From a virus: DNA of 38,306 nt. The stretch is from positions 1-38,306 of IMG/VR virus record IMGVR_UViG_3300028559_000091. One strand, written 5' to 3'. Positions within the stretch are counted from its first letter, which is position 1. Every line of letters starts with the position of its first letter. The notes below the pieces were generated by a model. The model searched no databases, was not told the origin of the DNA, and was given only the letters and a program-made list of their open reading frames with translations. The position numbers and the translations under genes are program-made. Positions 19,067-28,006 of this stretch are shown here, in pieces.

Positions 19067-19214
19067 CAACGGTGCCTCGGCGTTCGTGTTCGTCCTGCGT
19101 CTCGGGCTCCGCCGTGTGCAGCGACAGATACCGAGGGCTCTTGACCCACCCGGGCACCTCGCCGATCAGGATCAAAGCAAGGATCTCGTTGGCGGTCTGC
19201 GCTCCTTTAGGCAT
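18651..19214 (-). pseudogene. 'LSLHTADP'-family small phage protein, apparently frameshifted after about 45 residues
   Basis: The N-terminus (MPKGAQTANEILALIL, WVKSPRYLSLHTAEPETQ) matches a common family of short phage structural proteins beginning with a helix followed by LYLSLHTADPG. After about residue 45 the frame turns into Arg/Gly/His-rich sequence typical of a wrong-frame reading of GC-rich DNA, while the +1 frame over the same bases is the Gly/Ala/Thr-rich gene ending at 18578. The plausible reading is one protein broken by a frameshift near 19070-19110, either a mutation, an assembly error or programmed +1 slippage. Its ATG lies within 8 bases of the TAA that would end the preceding gene if that gene's amber codon were read through. 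Confidence 0.5.
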
Positions 19215-19269
19215 GCGGAACCGGATGCGCGGTGATGGCTTTGATGAGACCCTTGTCGTCGCGCTCGAC

Positions 19270-19446
19270 CTAGAACCGGAAGGACGTGGTCTTGTCCTTG
19301 TTCTTGGCGAGGGCCTCCGCGATGCAACCGGCCATCTCGGCCTGCGTCATCGGCTTGGGCTCGGGCGGCTTCGGAGGCTCCGGCTTCTTCGCGACGCTGG
19401 CGCCTTTTTTCTCGAGCCGCTTCAGGCTCGTTGCGTTGATCCTCAT
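19270..19446 (-). CDS. Small unknown protein with premature-looking amber stop (58 aa)
   Basis: ATG 19446 overlaps the stop of the 1310-residue gene as ATGA, so I prefer it to the upstream GTG at 19458. The product is short and charged, with a Lys/Pro/Glu linker (KPEPPKPPEPKP) and a C-terminal helix (AEMAGCIAEALAKNK) ending TTSFRF-TAG. After the TAG the same frame continues for 20 codons (VERDDKGLIKAITAHP) and ends in a TAA at 19207 that overlaps the next gene's ATG. From memory, small phage proteins with a Pro-rich linker often end in a similar VERDxxGLI segment, so the full gene was probably 19207..19446. Function unknown. Confidence 0.6.
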   Translation of the reverse strand: MRINATSLKRLEKKGASVAKKPEPPKPPEPKPMTQAEMAGCIAEALAKNKDKTTSFRF

Positions 19447-22400
19447 GCGGCCAAGCACCTCATCAGGGCAGAGAGACCTTTCAGGCGCCGATCCACAAGG
19501 GTCAGGGCTTGGGCGGCCGGCATGGTAACCGGGGTGGACGCCGTCGTGCCGTCGTCTCCCTCGACGTCCATCTCGAGGCTGACGTCGACGTCTTCAAAAG
19601 CGGCCAGGAGATCCGAGGAGATCGGAGACGGCGAGAGGATGGCAGGGCCGCCGGCGCGCGTGATGTCGGCATCGGAGATCCCATACGACCGCAGAGCGGT
19701 GAGCATCGGGTTCTCGGGCGCCGCAACAACCGGCTCCGCCGGGACAGGAACAGGGGCGGAGACGGGGGCTGCGTCTGCTGTGGGGGTGGCAGTAGGCTGC
19801 CCACCGACTCTGGCATCAATGGCCTGCCGTAGCGCCTGCAGTTCTTCGCCGGCCGTAGCTACGTTTGGGCGGGAAAGACCGAGAGCGGCGGCGTACTCGC
19901 GAAGCTTGAAAAGGTTGTCGCGCCATCCGTCTCGCGGGACGTAGGCTTTCGGCGTCGGCACCAAGTCCGCGTCGTCCGCCGCATTGGCTGCGGCTTCCAT
20001 CCGCCCCCATTGCGCCGCACGACGCGGACCTGCCGGCCCTTTCGTCATGCGAACGCCGTCTTGCGATACGCTGAAGACGTAGGTGTGGATCTTGGGCTTG
20101 AACTCGATGCGGTACTTCCGACCATCGGGCAAGGCTACGTCCGGACCGATGTCCGCTGTGCTGGCGGTCAGTTCCGTAATGAATGCCTCGCGCGTCATCT
20201 GGCGCGGATTCGTCCCCTCGACAATCTCCTCAATGGTCTTCTCGGGCGCATGCACGCCGTCGTTCTTGGACAGCCGACGCACCGTGTTCGCGACCACTTC
20301 CAGAGCCGCCGAGGCTTCGGCCGGGGTATCTATGGCCCCGTCGACGCCGGGGACCTGGTCGGCGATGGGGGCTGGGATCTGCGCGAGGAGCGGTCCAGCA
20401 ACCTGCTGCACCAGTTCAACCGCGTCCGCGTCGACGTGGCGGGCCACGGCCCTGACCTGGTCGACGACAGCCGTCACGGCGGTGTCGACGGCCACCGTCT
20501 GCACTGTCTCGGAGATCGGCTTGCCGGCCAGCGCGTCCTCGACCGTCTGCTCGATCAGGTCGCGCGCCGCGTTGGAAAGCTTTGAGTCCTCATTCTGAGA
20601 CGCGAGATCGAAGGCCAGTTGCCCTTGCACGATACGGGCGAGCAACTGCGCGCGGTTGCGGGCGCGCTCGAGACGCGCCACGCCGCCATAGGCTGCTTTC
20701 AATTCGTCGTCGGGGTGGACGTTGAGGTTGTCGACGAAGCGACGGATGCCAATGGGGTCCCCCTCGGCCAGAGTTTCGCCGAACCGGCCGGGCCGCAGAG
20801 TCCCAAGAGAGTCCCGGGCGAGGTCCGCCAGCTCTGCGCGGCGAGACTCCGTGATCTTGGTGGGGTCGACCGGGGGGAGACTCTGCTCGCCCATGGAGAG
20901 GCGCGGCGTACCCTCGCTGTCGATGCGCACAAGTCCGGCGCGCTGGCCGGCCTGACGAGCGGCCTCCGGCCAGTCCGCGGCCGGGGTGCGGGCGGCATGG
21001 AGTTGACGGGCCTCATCAAGCGCGGGGTCGAACAGGTCAAGCTGGTTGTCCAGCATCTCCTGGCGCGCGGTCTCGAGGGCGCCGATGGTGCGCTCAAGGT
21101 CGTCCAGTTCGTTGAGGACCGCGCGGCGCTCGTTCTCCAACGCCATCCGCTTCTTTGGCGTGGGGCGGGAGGAGAGCGAGACCTCGATCGTCTGCGCCTG
21201 GTTGTTCAGAATGGCCTGCTGCGCCTTCAAGGCCGAGAGCCCGAGGTCGACGTCGCTGAAAGCGGGGACGGACTTCAGGGTCAGCGACCCATCTGGTCCT
21301 TCATCGAGGCTTTCGCGCAGACGCTCCAGGGCGGCTTGCCCCTCGGCCATCCGTCGCGTCTTCTCGACTTCGGCGACCCGGGGATCACTGGCGGGCTGGC
21401 TCGTTGCGGTGGGCAGATTGTCCGGTTGGATGTCCGGATTATTTGCCGCTTGATCTGCCCGTGCCGGCTGGGCTTGGGCCGGAGTCGGTGCCGCTACATT
21501 TGCCGGTTGGTTGACCGGTTGTCCGCCGGTCTGAAGCGCCGTCGCGACCGCCGCCTGCTCCTGCGGCGACATGCGGTTCCATGTGTCCTTGCCGGTGAGG
21601 GCAACCGCGATCTGCTGGAACGCGGCGCGATCCGGATAGCCTTGATCGTCTCGCGGCAAATGCGGGATGATGTCGGTCTGCCACGACAGCGGCGGCGGGG
21701 CCGGCGGCGGCGGGGTGTATCCGAGCTGCGCGGCGACGGCGAGCTTCTCGTCGGGGGTGAGGCGGTTCCACTCCCGCTTGCCGGTCAGTTGCTCGGCGAC
21801 ATCCTTGACGACCTTGCGCTGGCTCTTGTCAGGGCCAACGAGATCGGCAAACGAGGGGATGCTGGGATCTTGGGGCTGTGCGGGGTTGATGGGCTGGGCA
21901 CTGCCGGCGACATCCGTCGAGAACTCGGGCCGCTCCATGGGAGCGGGGTAGGAGGTGTCGGGGACGACGTTGAACCCGGGCTCTTCCGGTTCGGGCGGGG
22001 CGGCGCCCGTCGCCGGAGCGGGTCCAGGCTGGCCGGGGGCGGGCGACGCGCCGCCCGGCGCGCGCGGGTCGGTTTTCGCGCCGGGCTTGGCCTCGGCCGG
22101 ACTGACGAACAGCGAGAACGGCGCCCACCCTTTTTCAAGGGCTTCGTATCGAGCACCCCGCGAGGCGGATAGCTGCAGGGCCTGCGACCCGCCACCCGTG
22201 AGGAAACCGATCAGGGCCGCGTCGCTGATCCCGTCGAACATGCCGCGGGACGGGTCATGACCCGCCAACGTATTGGCGACGAAGTTCTGCGCGAAGCTCT
22301 GAAAACTCTCCTGCAGAGATTCCTCGAAGCCTTCCCGCGAGGCGGCCATCAGATAGGCGCCAAGCATGGACTTCGACTTGAACGGCCAATTCAGGCTGGC

Positions 22401-23375
22401 CACGATCGGCAAGGATTCCGACGCACCTATGAGTAGGCCGCCGACGTAAGCCGTGGCCAAGGCGTGGTCCGACACCTCCCGTCCATCAGCGCGGGACTTG
22501 ATGGCATCGTCGAATGTCTCGCTCGACGTCGACAAGGCGCCGAGTGCCCCGACCAGCCACATCCGCATCACGTCGCTTTGGCCAGCCAGTTTTCCAAGCG
22601 CATTGGCGCCATAGAACCCGATGACCGAACCGATGCCCTGACCGAGCTTGGTGCTGAAATCCTCTTGCCGGGCCGGGTCGCCGGGGAAGTACAGCTTGCC
22701 CTTGGTCTCGAGCCACTTGCCCGCCGCCTGGAGCGTGTTGGTGTCGATCTTGTCGTCGTATCCAACGCCCCATCGGGCGACAGCCACGCCGTCCCCGATA
22801 CCCTTGGCGAGACTGCTCGCGAACGACGTCGCCCCTTGAATGGTGCTCTCGGCAAAGTTGACGCCCCAGGTTTCCAGGGGGCGCTGGGAGTCCGCACGGG
22901 CCCTGTCGAGCACCTTCTGCTCGCGGTCCATGTCGGCCTTGAACTGCTGGCGCAGGTCAATCTGCCCGGGCAATGCCGGGAGGTTCCGATTGATGGCACC
23001 GAAGACTTGGCCGAGCGTCGACGTCTTGTCGTCTTCCAGACCCTGACGCCTGGAATCGACGGCCGCTTGCCGATCCGCCAGATCTGCGGCCTTGGTCGAC
23101 AGCGGCTTGTAGCCGAGCCCGACGTGATCCAGCAGCCCGCCGATCAGGCCCTTGTGATTCGGGTCCTTCATCGTGGCTTCGTCGCGCTTGATGTCTTCCT
23201 CTAGCCACGACGTTTTCTCGACGGACTCGATCGCATTCTGCACGGGCAAATCAAAAAGATTCGGGGGCGGCCGCGTTGGATCGATTGAGTACGCTGGGGT
23301 TGCGCCGGCGGACTCATCCAGCAGCGAACCCAACTCAGCGTGCAACGCTTGGTCGTCCGAAGGAGTGTCGGTCAT
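19443..23375 (-). CDS. Large internal virion protein with hydrophobic helical region (1310 aa)
   Basis: It starts at ATG 23375 and its stop overlaps the next gene as ATGA. Residues about 180-400 are helical with several hydrophobic stretches (MRMWLVGALGALSTS near 268, ATAYVGGLLIGASESLPIV near 303, ISDAALIGFLTGGG near 380) and a REGFEESLQESFQ segment. Similar segments recur in large ejected phage proteins. A Pro-rich linker follows (about 435-520). Two copies of a TGKxxWNRxxPxE unit lie at about 527-553 and 590-612, and a long coiled-coil-like stretch at about 770-830. No transglycosylase or nuclease motif is seen. Its place after the gp14-like and hydrolase-bearing proteins matches T7 gp15/gp16, which form the periplasm-spanning ejection channel. 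The role here is inferred from order and the hydrophobic region. Confidence 0.7.
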   Translation of the reverse strand: MTDTPSDDQALHAELGSLLDESAGATPAYSIDPTRPPPNLFDLPVQNAIESVEKTSWLEEDIKRDEATMKDPNHKGLIGGLLDHVGLGYKPLSTKAADLADRQAAVDSRRQGLEDDKTSTLGQVFGAINRNLPALPGQIDLRQQFKADMDREQKVLDRARADSQRPLETWGVNFAESTIQGATSFASSLAKGIGDGVAVARWGVGYDDKIDTNTLQAAGKWLETKGKLYFPGDPARQEDFSTKLGQGIGSVIGFYGANALGKLAGQSDVMRMWLVGALGALSTSSETFDDAIKSRADGREVSDHALATAYVGGLLIGASESLPIVASLNWPFKSKSMLGAYLMAASREGFEESLQESFQSFAQNFVANTLAGHDPSRGMFDGISDAALIGFLTGGGSQALQLSASRGARYEALEKGWAPFSLFVSPAEAKPGAKTDPRAPGGASPAPGQPGPAPATGAAPPEPEEPGFNVVPDTSYPAPMERPEFSTDVAGSAQPINPAQPQDPSIPSFADLVGPDKSQRKVVKDVAEQLTGKREWNRLTPDEKLAVAAQLGYTPPPPAPPPLSWQTDIIPHLPRDDQGYPDRAAFQQIAVALTGKDTWNRMSPQEQAAVATALQTGGQPVNQPANVAAPTPAQAQPARADQAANNPDIQPDNLPTATSQPASDPRVAEVEKTRRMAEGQAALERLRESLDEGPDGSLTLKSVPAFSDVDLGLSALKAQQAILNNQAQTIEVSLSSRPTPKKRMALENERRAVLNELDDLERTIGALETARQEMLDNQLDLFDPALDEARQLHAARTPAADWPEAARQAGQRAGLVRIDSEGTPRLSMGEQSLPPVDPTKITESRRAELADLARDSLGTLRPGRFGETLAEGDPIGIRRFVDNLNVHPDDELKAAYGGVARLERARNRAQLLARIVQGQLAFDLASQNEDSKLSNAARDLIEQTVEDALAGKPISETVQTVAVDTAVTAVVDQVRAVARHVDADAVELVQQVAGPLLAQIPAPIADQVPGVDGAIDTPAEASAALEVVANTVRRLSKNDGVHAPEKTIEEIVEGTNPRQMTREAFITELTASTADIGPDVALPDGRKYRIEFKPKIHTYVFSVSQDGVRMTKGPAGPRRAAQWGRMEAAANAADDADLVPTPKAYVPRDGWRDNLFKLREYAAALGLSRPNVATAGEELQALRQAIDARVGGQPTATPTADAAPVSAPVPVPAEPVVAAPENPMLTALRSYGISDADITRAGGPAILSPSPISSDLLAAFEDVDVSLEMDVEGDDGTTASTPVTMPAAQALTLVDRRLKGLSALMRCLAA

Positions 23376-23387
23376 CGTGTTCCCAAG

Positions 23388-23416
23388 TTGTCGAACGGAA
23401 AGGATCGGCCTAAGAT
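23388..23416 (+). promoter_or_regulatory. Sigma-70-like promoter for the plus-strand membrane protein gene
   Basis: TTGTCG, a 17-base spacer and TAAGAT match TTGACA/TATAAT at 4 of 6 positions each with ideal spacing. They lie in the only real gap before the plus-strand gene at 23435. The predicted start leaves a leader of about 12 bases, just enough for the ribosome site. Confidence 0.4.
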
Positions 23417-23434
23417 GTGCCGAGGGAGGCGTTC

Positions 23435-23701
23435 ATGGATGTGATCAGAAAGCTCGTCATCGACCCGTGGCCGACGCCGGAGGGCACCGAGAGTCAAATC
23501 TGGTTTGGCCGCACGATGGTGGCCTGGGCGCCGATGTTTATGATCGCGTGGGCTGGACACCTCGTGTCCACCGGGCTGAACAGTCTCGGCGCGTCGCGGG
23601 AGACCTCCGGCATGGTGTTCGTGGCGATACTGGGGCTCGCCACGTTCTGGGTGTTCCTCGCGAAGATCAAGACGCGATCGTGGCGCGCGCCGACCTCTTG
23701 A
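23435..23701 (+). CDS. Small two-helix membrane protein, holin-like (88 aa)
   Basis: ATG 23435 has a strong GGGAGG site 5 bases upstream, so it is preferred over ATG 23417. The product has a short N-terminus (MDVIRKLVIDPWPTPEG), a first membrane segment (MVAWAPMFMIAWAGHLV, about residues 28-48) and a second (GMVFVAILGLATFWVFLAKI, about 59-78), ending in a short basic tail (KTRSWRAPTS). Size, two helices and the basic tail fit small holins or antiholins, but no family is recognised. It is one of only two convincing plus-strand genes, placed between the two large internal virion genes and ending 10 bases from the stop of the 1427-residue gene. Its own promoter-like sequence suggests timing separate from the structural genes. 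A superinfection-exclusion membrane protein is the main alternative. Confidence 0.6.
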   Translation: MDVIRKLVIDPWPTPEGTESQIWFGRTMVAWAPMFMIAWAGHLVSTGLNSLGASRETSGMVFVAILGLATFWVFLAKIKTRSWRAPTS

Positions 23702-23711
23702 CCGCCGTGTC

Positions 23712-26700
23712 TTAGTTCCCGAGCGCCTTCCCAATCGATTCTTGGAGTAGCCACTGCGGCAAGAATGCGCCCGGCTGCTTGCGGCGCTGATCCTGCGCGA
23801 TCTGCTGATCGACCAGCGACTTAGCAATTGCCTTTATGTCAGACTCCCTTTGCTCTTTAGTCCGGCCTTGGCCGGGTTCGACGTACTCCTTCGCCGCCTT
23901 CTTCATCCAGTATTCCAGTGTCTCCCTGGCCGCGCCTGGATACATCCTCTGATCGAAGGTCGCCGATTGCTTCTCGGGATCCTGTATCAGCGACTGCACC
24001 ATTTTCAGTGTGGCAACCGGCATGGTGACGGATTCTAGGTTGGTAGCCGTGGCATTGGCTGGATTTGCGGGCTGCTGATTGATCGCTGGGCCCGGACGCA
24101 AGCCGGGATTGGGACCGGGGATGCGCATCGAGAGTCCGTTCATCTGGGCGGGTTGGCTGAACACGTCATCCGGTACGGACTGCGAGTTGTTGAGGAACGT
24201 CTGCGCCGCGCTCGTCGACTGCAGCATCCGGTAGCGGTGCATGTCTGCGAGCGAGACCTTACCGCTGATCATCTGTGTCGCGATCTGGATACCGTCCTGC
24301 TTGTCCTGCGCGCCACGCACCACGAACTGCAGGGCATCGTTGTAGGCGCGCTTGGCGTACCGCCGCCCATAGAGACCTTCCGCCCGTTGCGCCGCAAACG
24401 CCAGAGCCTCGCGCTTTTCCTCGGGCAGGAGTTTCGACCACTCAACCCCACCAAAGATCAGGTTCTTGGCTTCGTCGGCCGTGATGACCTTAATCCGTGA
24501 TGAGGTGTCGCGATCTTTGTCCGGGTTGTAGCGCTCATTAAACGCCCGCTCCTGCGCGGCAATCCGCGCTTCCGTCAGAGCGGTGCGGAACTCGGGCTCG
24601 GTCATCTGGGCTTTGCCGGTGTCGGTCATGCCCGGCCGCAGAGCGCCGCTGGCGTCCTGCCCCATGGTGTAGAGCTTCCGGCTTTCCTGGGCCTGGGCGA
24701 CGACCGCGCGAACCTCCGGCGACGCGTTCACGGCGGCGGCGGCATCCGTCTCGAACGTGTGCATGAGCTTGGCGATCTTGGACTGGACCGCTTTCTGCAG
24801 CTCGCCCTTGATCTTCTGCTTCACGAGATCGCCGCCGTCGTCCGCCGTCGGGGCTAATGTTGCGGCGTACCCGCGCAGTTCATCGGGTCCCATGGTCCGC
24901 AGCGGTTCAATCGCAGCGTAGGACATCTTGGCCGTCTCGATTGCGATGCGCGCCTTCTTGAACTGGTTCGGCTCGAGGACCGTCTTGGCACGGTCGAGGA
25001 ACGTGCGGCCCCGGCTGTCTTGAGCTTCAACACCATTGCGTGTGATGTGGTCGATTTCTCCACCGACCTCGGCCAGGTACGATTGCCGCTGCGCCACTGT
25101 CAGCTTGTAAACGAGGGCGCTGGCTTCCTTTTCAGTGAGGTACTTGTAGTTGAACTTCGGTTGCATCGGCGCCGGCGGGCCGACCGGGGACGGATAGAGC
25201 CGGGCTTCCGGATTCGGGTTGTCGTTGTCGGCGCGCTGGGCTTCTGCTGTTCTCAGAGCGCCGCTCAGAACCTCTTTGACTGAGCCGATGGTGACGACGT
25301 CCTCGGCGGCCACGCCCTCTTCGTCTTGGTCGTCAGTCTTGATCCGCTTCTCGAACGCAGCGCGATCGGCCGGGGACATGACACCCAAGATGGCCTCGCG
25401 CTCCGCATCTGGCAGGGCGCTGAGCGGCTTGCCGTTGGGATAGCCATCGAGAATCGTTTGGATGTTGTGCGGGCCGTTGGCCACGGCGAGCGGCTCGGGG
25501 AGATCGCCGCGCTCGACGCCACCGAACTCGGGCGATGCTGGGTCAGCCTGACCGCGGACAAGTTCGGGCGGGGCAGCGTCGTTTGCAACGTCGGTCCGGC
25601 TTGCCACGCGTGCATCGGGATGCCCGAAGGCGAGCGTGCGAGACTGCAGAGACTGCGACTTGGCCGCCCGCTCTGCCGCGACCTGCTGCACGTTGCCGCC
25701 GCCCGTGTGGGGCGCGTCGAGCATTTCGCCCTTGGCCGGGTTGCCGACGCCAGACTTGTCGAAATAGTGCTGAACCTTGGTGTCGCCGAAATCAAGCCGG
25801 GCGTCTTTGTACGCGCCGACCGTGACGACCTGCTCCGGCTTGGTCCCGGCCGAAGCGGCAAAGTCGCGGGCGGACTGAGCGCCGAGGGAGAAGCCGTAGA
25901 CCGCATAAGGCCCGGCGTTGCCCTTGATCGCCTTGTTGGCCTCGGCGACGGCCTCCTTCGTGTTCCAGGCGGTGATGACCTTAGGCTCGTAACCGAGCGC
26001 GCGCGCGTGCGCCTCGAACGCCTTCTGATCGAACGCCCCGTCCACGCCCTTGAACCCGAGCATGACCCTGGGCTGCGCGCCGCTGGCCACCTGCGGCGCG
26101 GCCTGCTGTGCGGCTTTCTGAACCTCGGCGAGTTGCGTCTTGGTGCCGACCTGAATCTTAAGCTTGCCGCCGTTCTTCTGCTGCTCGGCCGCGAGATCCT
26201 TTTTGAACCGCTCGAAATCCCCATCGATGCCGATGCAGCCGGCGGTAACCCCTTGTCGACCGTCGTGGATGAGGAGACCGTCGCGCTTGTGCTCCTTGGC
26301 CGCACGGCCTTCCACTTCCTGGGCAGCGTTCAGTTCGAACGAATCCCACAAAAGGCTCTTGCCCTCGGAGGCCCGCTGCGAGGCCGAGGTGTAGCGCTGG
26401 ATCTCGTAGGTGCCGGTGGGGATCGACCCGCGCGATCCTTCACGCCCACCGGAGTTCCACTTGTAGGTGGTGCCGTTGACGGTGATCGTGCCGGTCAGCT
26501 TGTCGCCGTAGCCGTCCTTGTTGATGGCGCGAGTCGTCTGCTCGGCCGCCGCAGTCAGAATACCCGGCGTGCTCGGCGGGGCGAACTTGTTGACGCCGAC
26601 CTCGATCTTGGACGCGTTGGCGACCATTGTGCCGCCGGAACGCAGGCGCTTGACGACGTCCATGCCTTCCGACGCTTCGCGGTGGCCGCGGTCCAGTTCC

Positions 26701-27995
26701 TCGTGACCGTAGACGTCTTTGGTCGGGTTGAAGCCGTATTCCTTCGATTTTACCCGGACAAGGTTCTCAGCAGCCGCAATAGCTTCTGGCGTCGGGCGCT
26801 CGCCCTTGCGGGTGATGATCTCGACCGACAGCGTGTTGCCACTGTGGAGGTCCGGGCGGTCGCCCCGCTGCCGCTTTTCTGGCCCCCGGACGTGGTTCAG
26901 ATACTGATCGTCCGGTGCCATCTGGTGGATCGTACCGTCCGGCTGCACGTAGTAGTTGGCGCCCGTGTTGCTTTCGTTCGACCATGACACGAAGCCATTG
27001 AGCGTCGGCGCGACGCCTTGCTTGGTCGCGCTCGCCGTCTCGTGGATCACGAACCCCTTGATGTCCGCCGTCCCGTTGTCGCGTTTTTTCGCGATGCCCG
27101 GCGCTAGTCCCGCCGGCATCGGCTTGTATTTGATCGGCCGCAACGCTGCCTCGGGTCCGCCGGCCGGGTTGGCGTTGTCCTGCGCGCCCCCCGCCTGCTG
27201 TCCGCGCAGTGCGTCCGCCGCCGGTTCCCAGAGGGGACGAGTCCGCAGCTTGACGTCTGCTATGATTTGCGCACGGGCTTCTGCGGCCTCTTCAAACCCG
27301 AGCTTGTCTTCGCCCTGGTAGTTGGCATCGGCGCGGCGGTCGATATCGGTCAACCGCCCCATCGCGTGGCGCGACTCGGCGAGCGCGCCGAACTCACGGA
27401 TCTTTTTTTCCTTCTTTGCGGTCGGGAGCGGCGAACTCCCGGTCATGAACACGAACTGCTGGATGTGCTCCTCGAGCTTCTCCGGCTGCTCTTGAATACG
27501 ACCTAGAAGGCCTTCGCCCTTCTGGGTCAGGTCGGTATCGTGGTATTTGTCTTGCTGTTGGAACTGGGCCGTCCGGGCATGGCGATTGATCTCCGCCCCA
27601 TGCTGGACCAGTGCATAATCGTATTTGGGTTTCAGCTTATCCGGGACGGTCTTGAACCAATCCTTGCCGGCCTTGAGGTGGTCGGCGGCGCGCTCATCTT
27701 GGAACCCAGACCCATCCGGAGCGATGCCGCGATGGGCCTTCTCATAGGCGTCGTCCTGCTCCTGCTTGAACTGCACGAACGACGTCGCCGTGCGATACTC
27801 TTCCGCCTTGTCGTCCTGTTTCCCAGCCGCCGAAATCACGCCGCCCAGTGCGTGGCCCAGTTTGCCGATGGCCTCGCCCATCTGGGCTTGGGCACGGCCG
27901 GGCGCTGCGAATGCCGACGCGTCGTATTTGGGAATGCCGGTCGGCGCCGCGAAACTCGGTGCCGGGATGGCCCATTGGTCAGGGATCTTCACCAT
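23712..27995 (-). CDS. Internal virion protein with amidase, L,D-transpeptidase-like and alpha/beta-hydrolase-like domains (1427 aa)
   Basis: Helical N-terminus (1-290). Residues about 300-455 form an Amidase_2-type N-acetylmuramoyl-L-alanine amidase: VIHETAS (His318), TGANYYVQPDGTIHQMAP, VYGHEEL (His431), GHREASEGMD (His438). Residues about 490-610 look like an L,D-transpeptidase-type fold with IHDGRQGVTAGCIGI; His577, Thr584 and Cys587 fit the HX6(S/T)XGC signature of DUF2778/Tlde1-like enzymes. Residues about 640-770 resemble an alpha/beta hydrolase, with nucleophile elbow YGFSLGAQ (Ser703). The rest, to 1427, is mostly helical as in T7 gp15-type proteins. The protein probably opens the peptidoglycan during DNA ejection, taking the role of the transglycosylase in T7 gp16. 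The amidase call is strong, the transpeptidase-like call good, the hydrolase call tentative. An AGGGGGAT site precedes the ATG. Confidence 0.8.
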   Translation of the reverse strand: MVKIPDQWAIPAPSFAAPTGIPKYDASAFAAPGRAQAQMGEAIGKLGHALGGVISAAGKQDDKAEEYRTATSFVQFKQEQDDAYEKAHRGIAPDGSGFQDERAADHLKAGKDWFKTVPDKLKPKYDYALVQHGAEINRHARTAQFQQQDKYHDTDLTQKGEGLLGRIQEQPEKLEEHIQQFVFMTGSSPLPTAKKEKKIREFGALAESRHAMGRLTDIDRRADANYQGEDKLGFEEAAEARAQIIADVKLRTRPLWEPAADALRGQQAGGAQDNANPAGGPEAALRPIKYKPMPAGLAPGIAKKRDNGTADIKGFVIHETASATKQGVAPTLNGFVSWSNESNTGANYYVQPDGTIHQMAPDDQYLNHVRGPEKRQRGDRPDLHSGNTLSVEIITRKGERPTPEAIAAAENLVRVKSKEYGFNPTKDVYGHEELDRGHREASEGMDVVKRLRSGGTMVANASKIEVGVNKFAPPSTPGILTAAAEQTTRAINKDGYGDKLTGTITVNGTTYKWNSGGREGSRGSIPTGTYEIQRYTSASQRASEGKSLLWDSFELNAAQEVEGRAAKEHKRDGLLIHDGRQGVTAGCIGIDGDFERFKKDLAAEQQKNGGKLKIQVGTKTQLAEVQKAAQQAAPQVASGAQPRVMLGFKGVDGAFDQKAFEAHARALGYEPKVITAWNTKEAVAEANKAIKGNAGPYAVYGFSLGAQSARDFAASAGTKPEQVVTVGAYKDARLDFGDTKVQHYFDKSGVGNPAKGEMLDAPHTGGGNVQQVAAERAAKSQSLQSRTLAFGHPDARVASRTDVANDAAPPELVRGQADPASPEFGGVERGDLPEPLAVANGPHNIQTILDGYPNGKPLSALPDAEREAILGVMSPADRAAFEKRIKTDDQDEEGVAAEDVVTIGSVKEVLSGALRTAEAQRADNDNPNPEARLYPSPVGPPAPMQPKFNYKYLTEKEASALVYKLTVAQRQSYLAEVGGEIDHITRNGVEAQDSRGRTFLDRAKTVLEPNQFKKARIAIETAKMSYAAIEPLRTMGPDELRGYAATLAPTADDGGDLVKQKIKGELQKAVQSKIAKLMHTFETDAAAAVNASPEVRAVVAQAQESRKLYTMGQDASGALRPGMTDTGKAQMTEPEFRTALTEARIAAQERAFNERYNPDKDRDTSSRIKVITADEAKNLIFGGVEWSKLLPEEKREALAFAAQRAEGLYGRRYAKRAYNDALQFVVRGAQDKQDGIQIATQMISGKVSLADMHRYRMLQSTSAAQTFLNNSQSVPDDVFSQPAQMNGLSMRIPGPNPGLRPGPAINQQPANPANATATNLESVTMPVATLKMVQSLIQDPEKQSATFDQRMYPGAARETLEYWMKKAAKEYVEPGQGRTKEQRESDIKAIAKSLVDQQIAQDQRRKQPGAFLPQWLLQESIGKALGN

Positions 27996-28006
27996 GTGCT
28001 ATCCCC

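Noticed and set aside
19270-19272. TAG reassigned to an amino acid throughout the phage
   Set aside because: The portal and the giant gene both end naturally in TAG, and no other gene has an internal TAG within conserved sequence, so a general code change is not supported.
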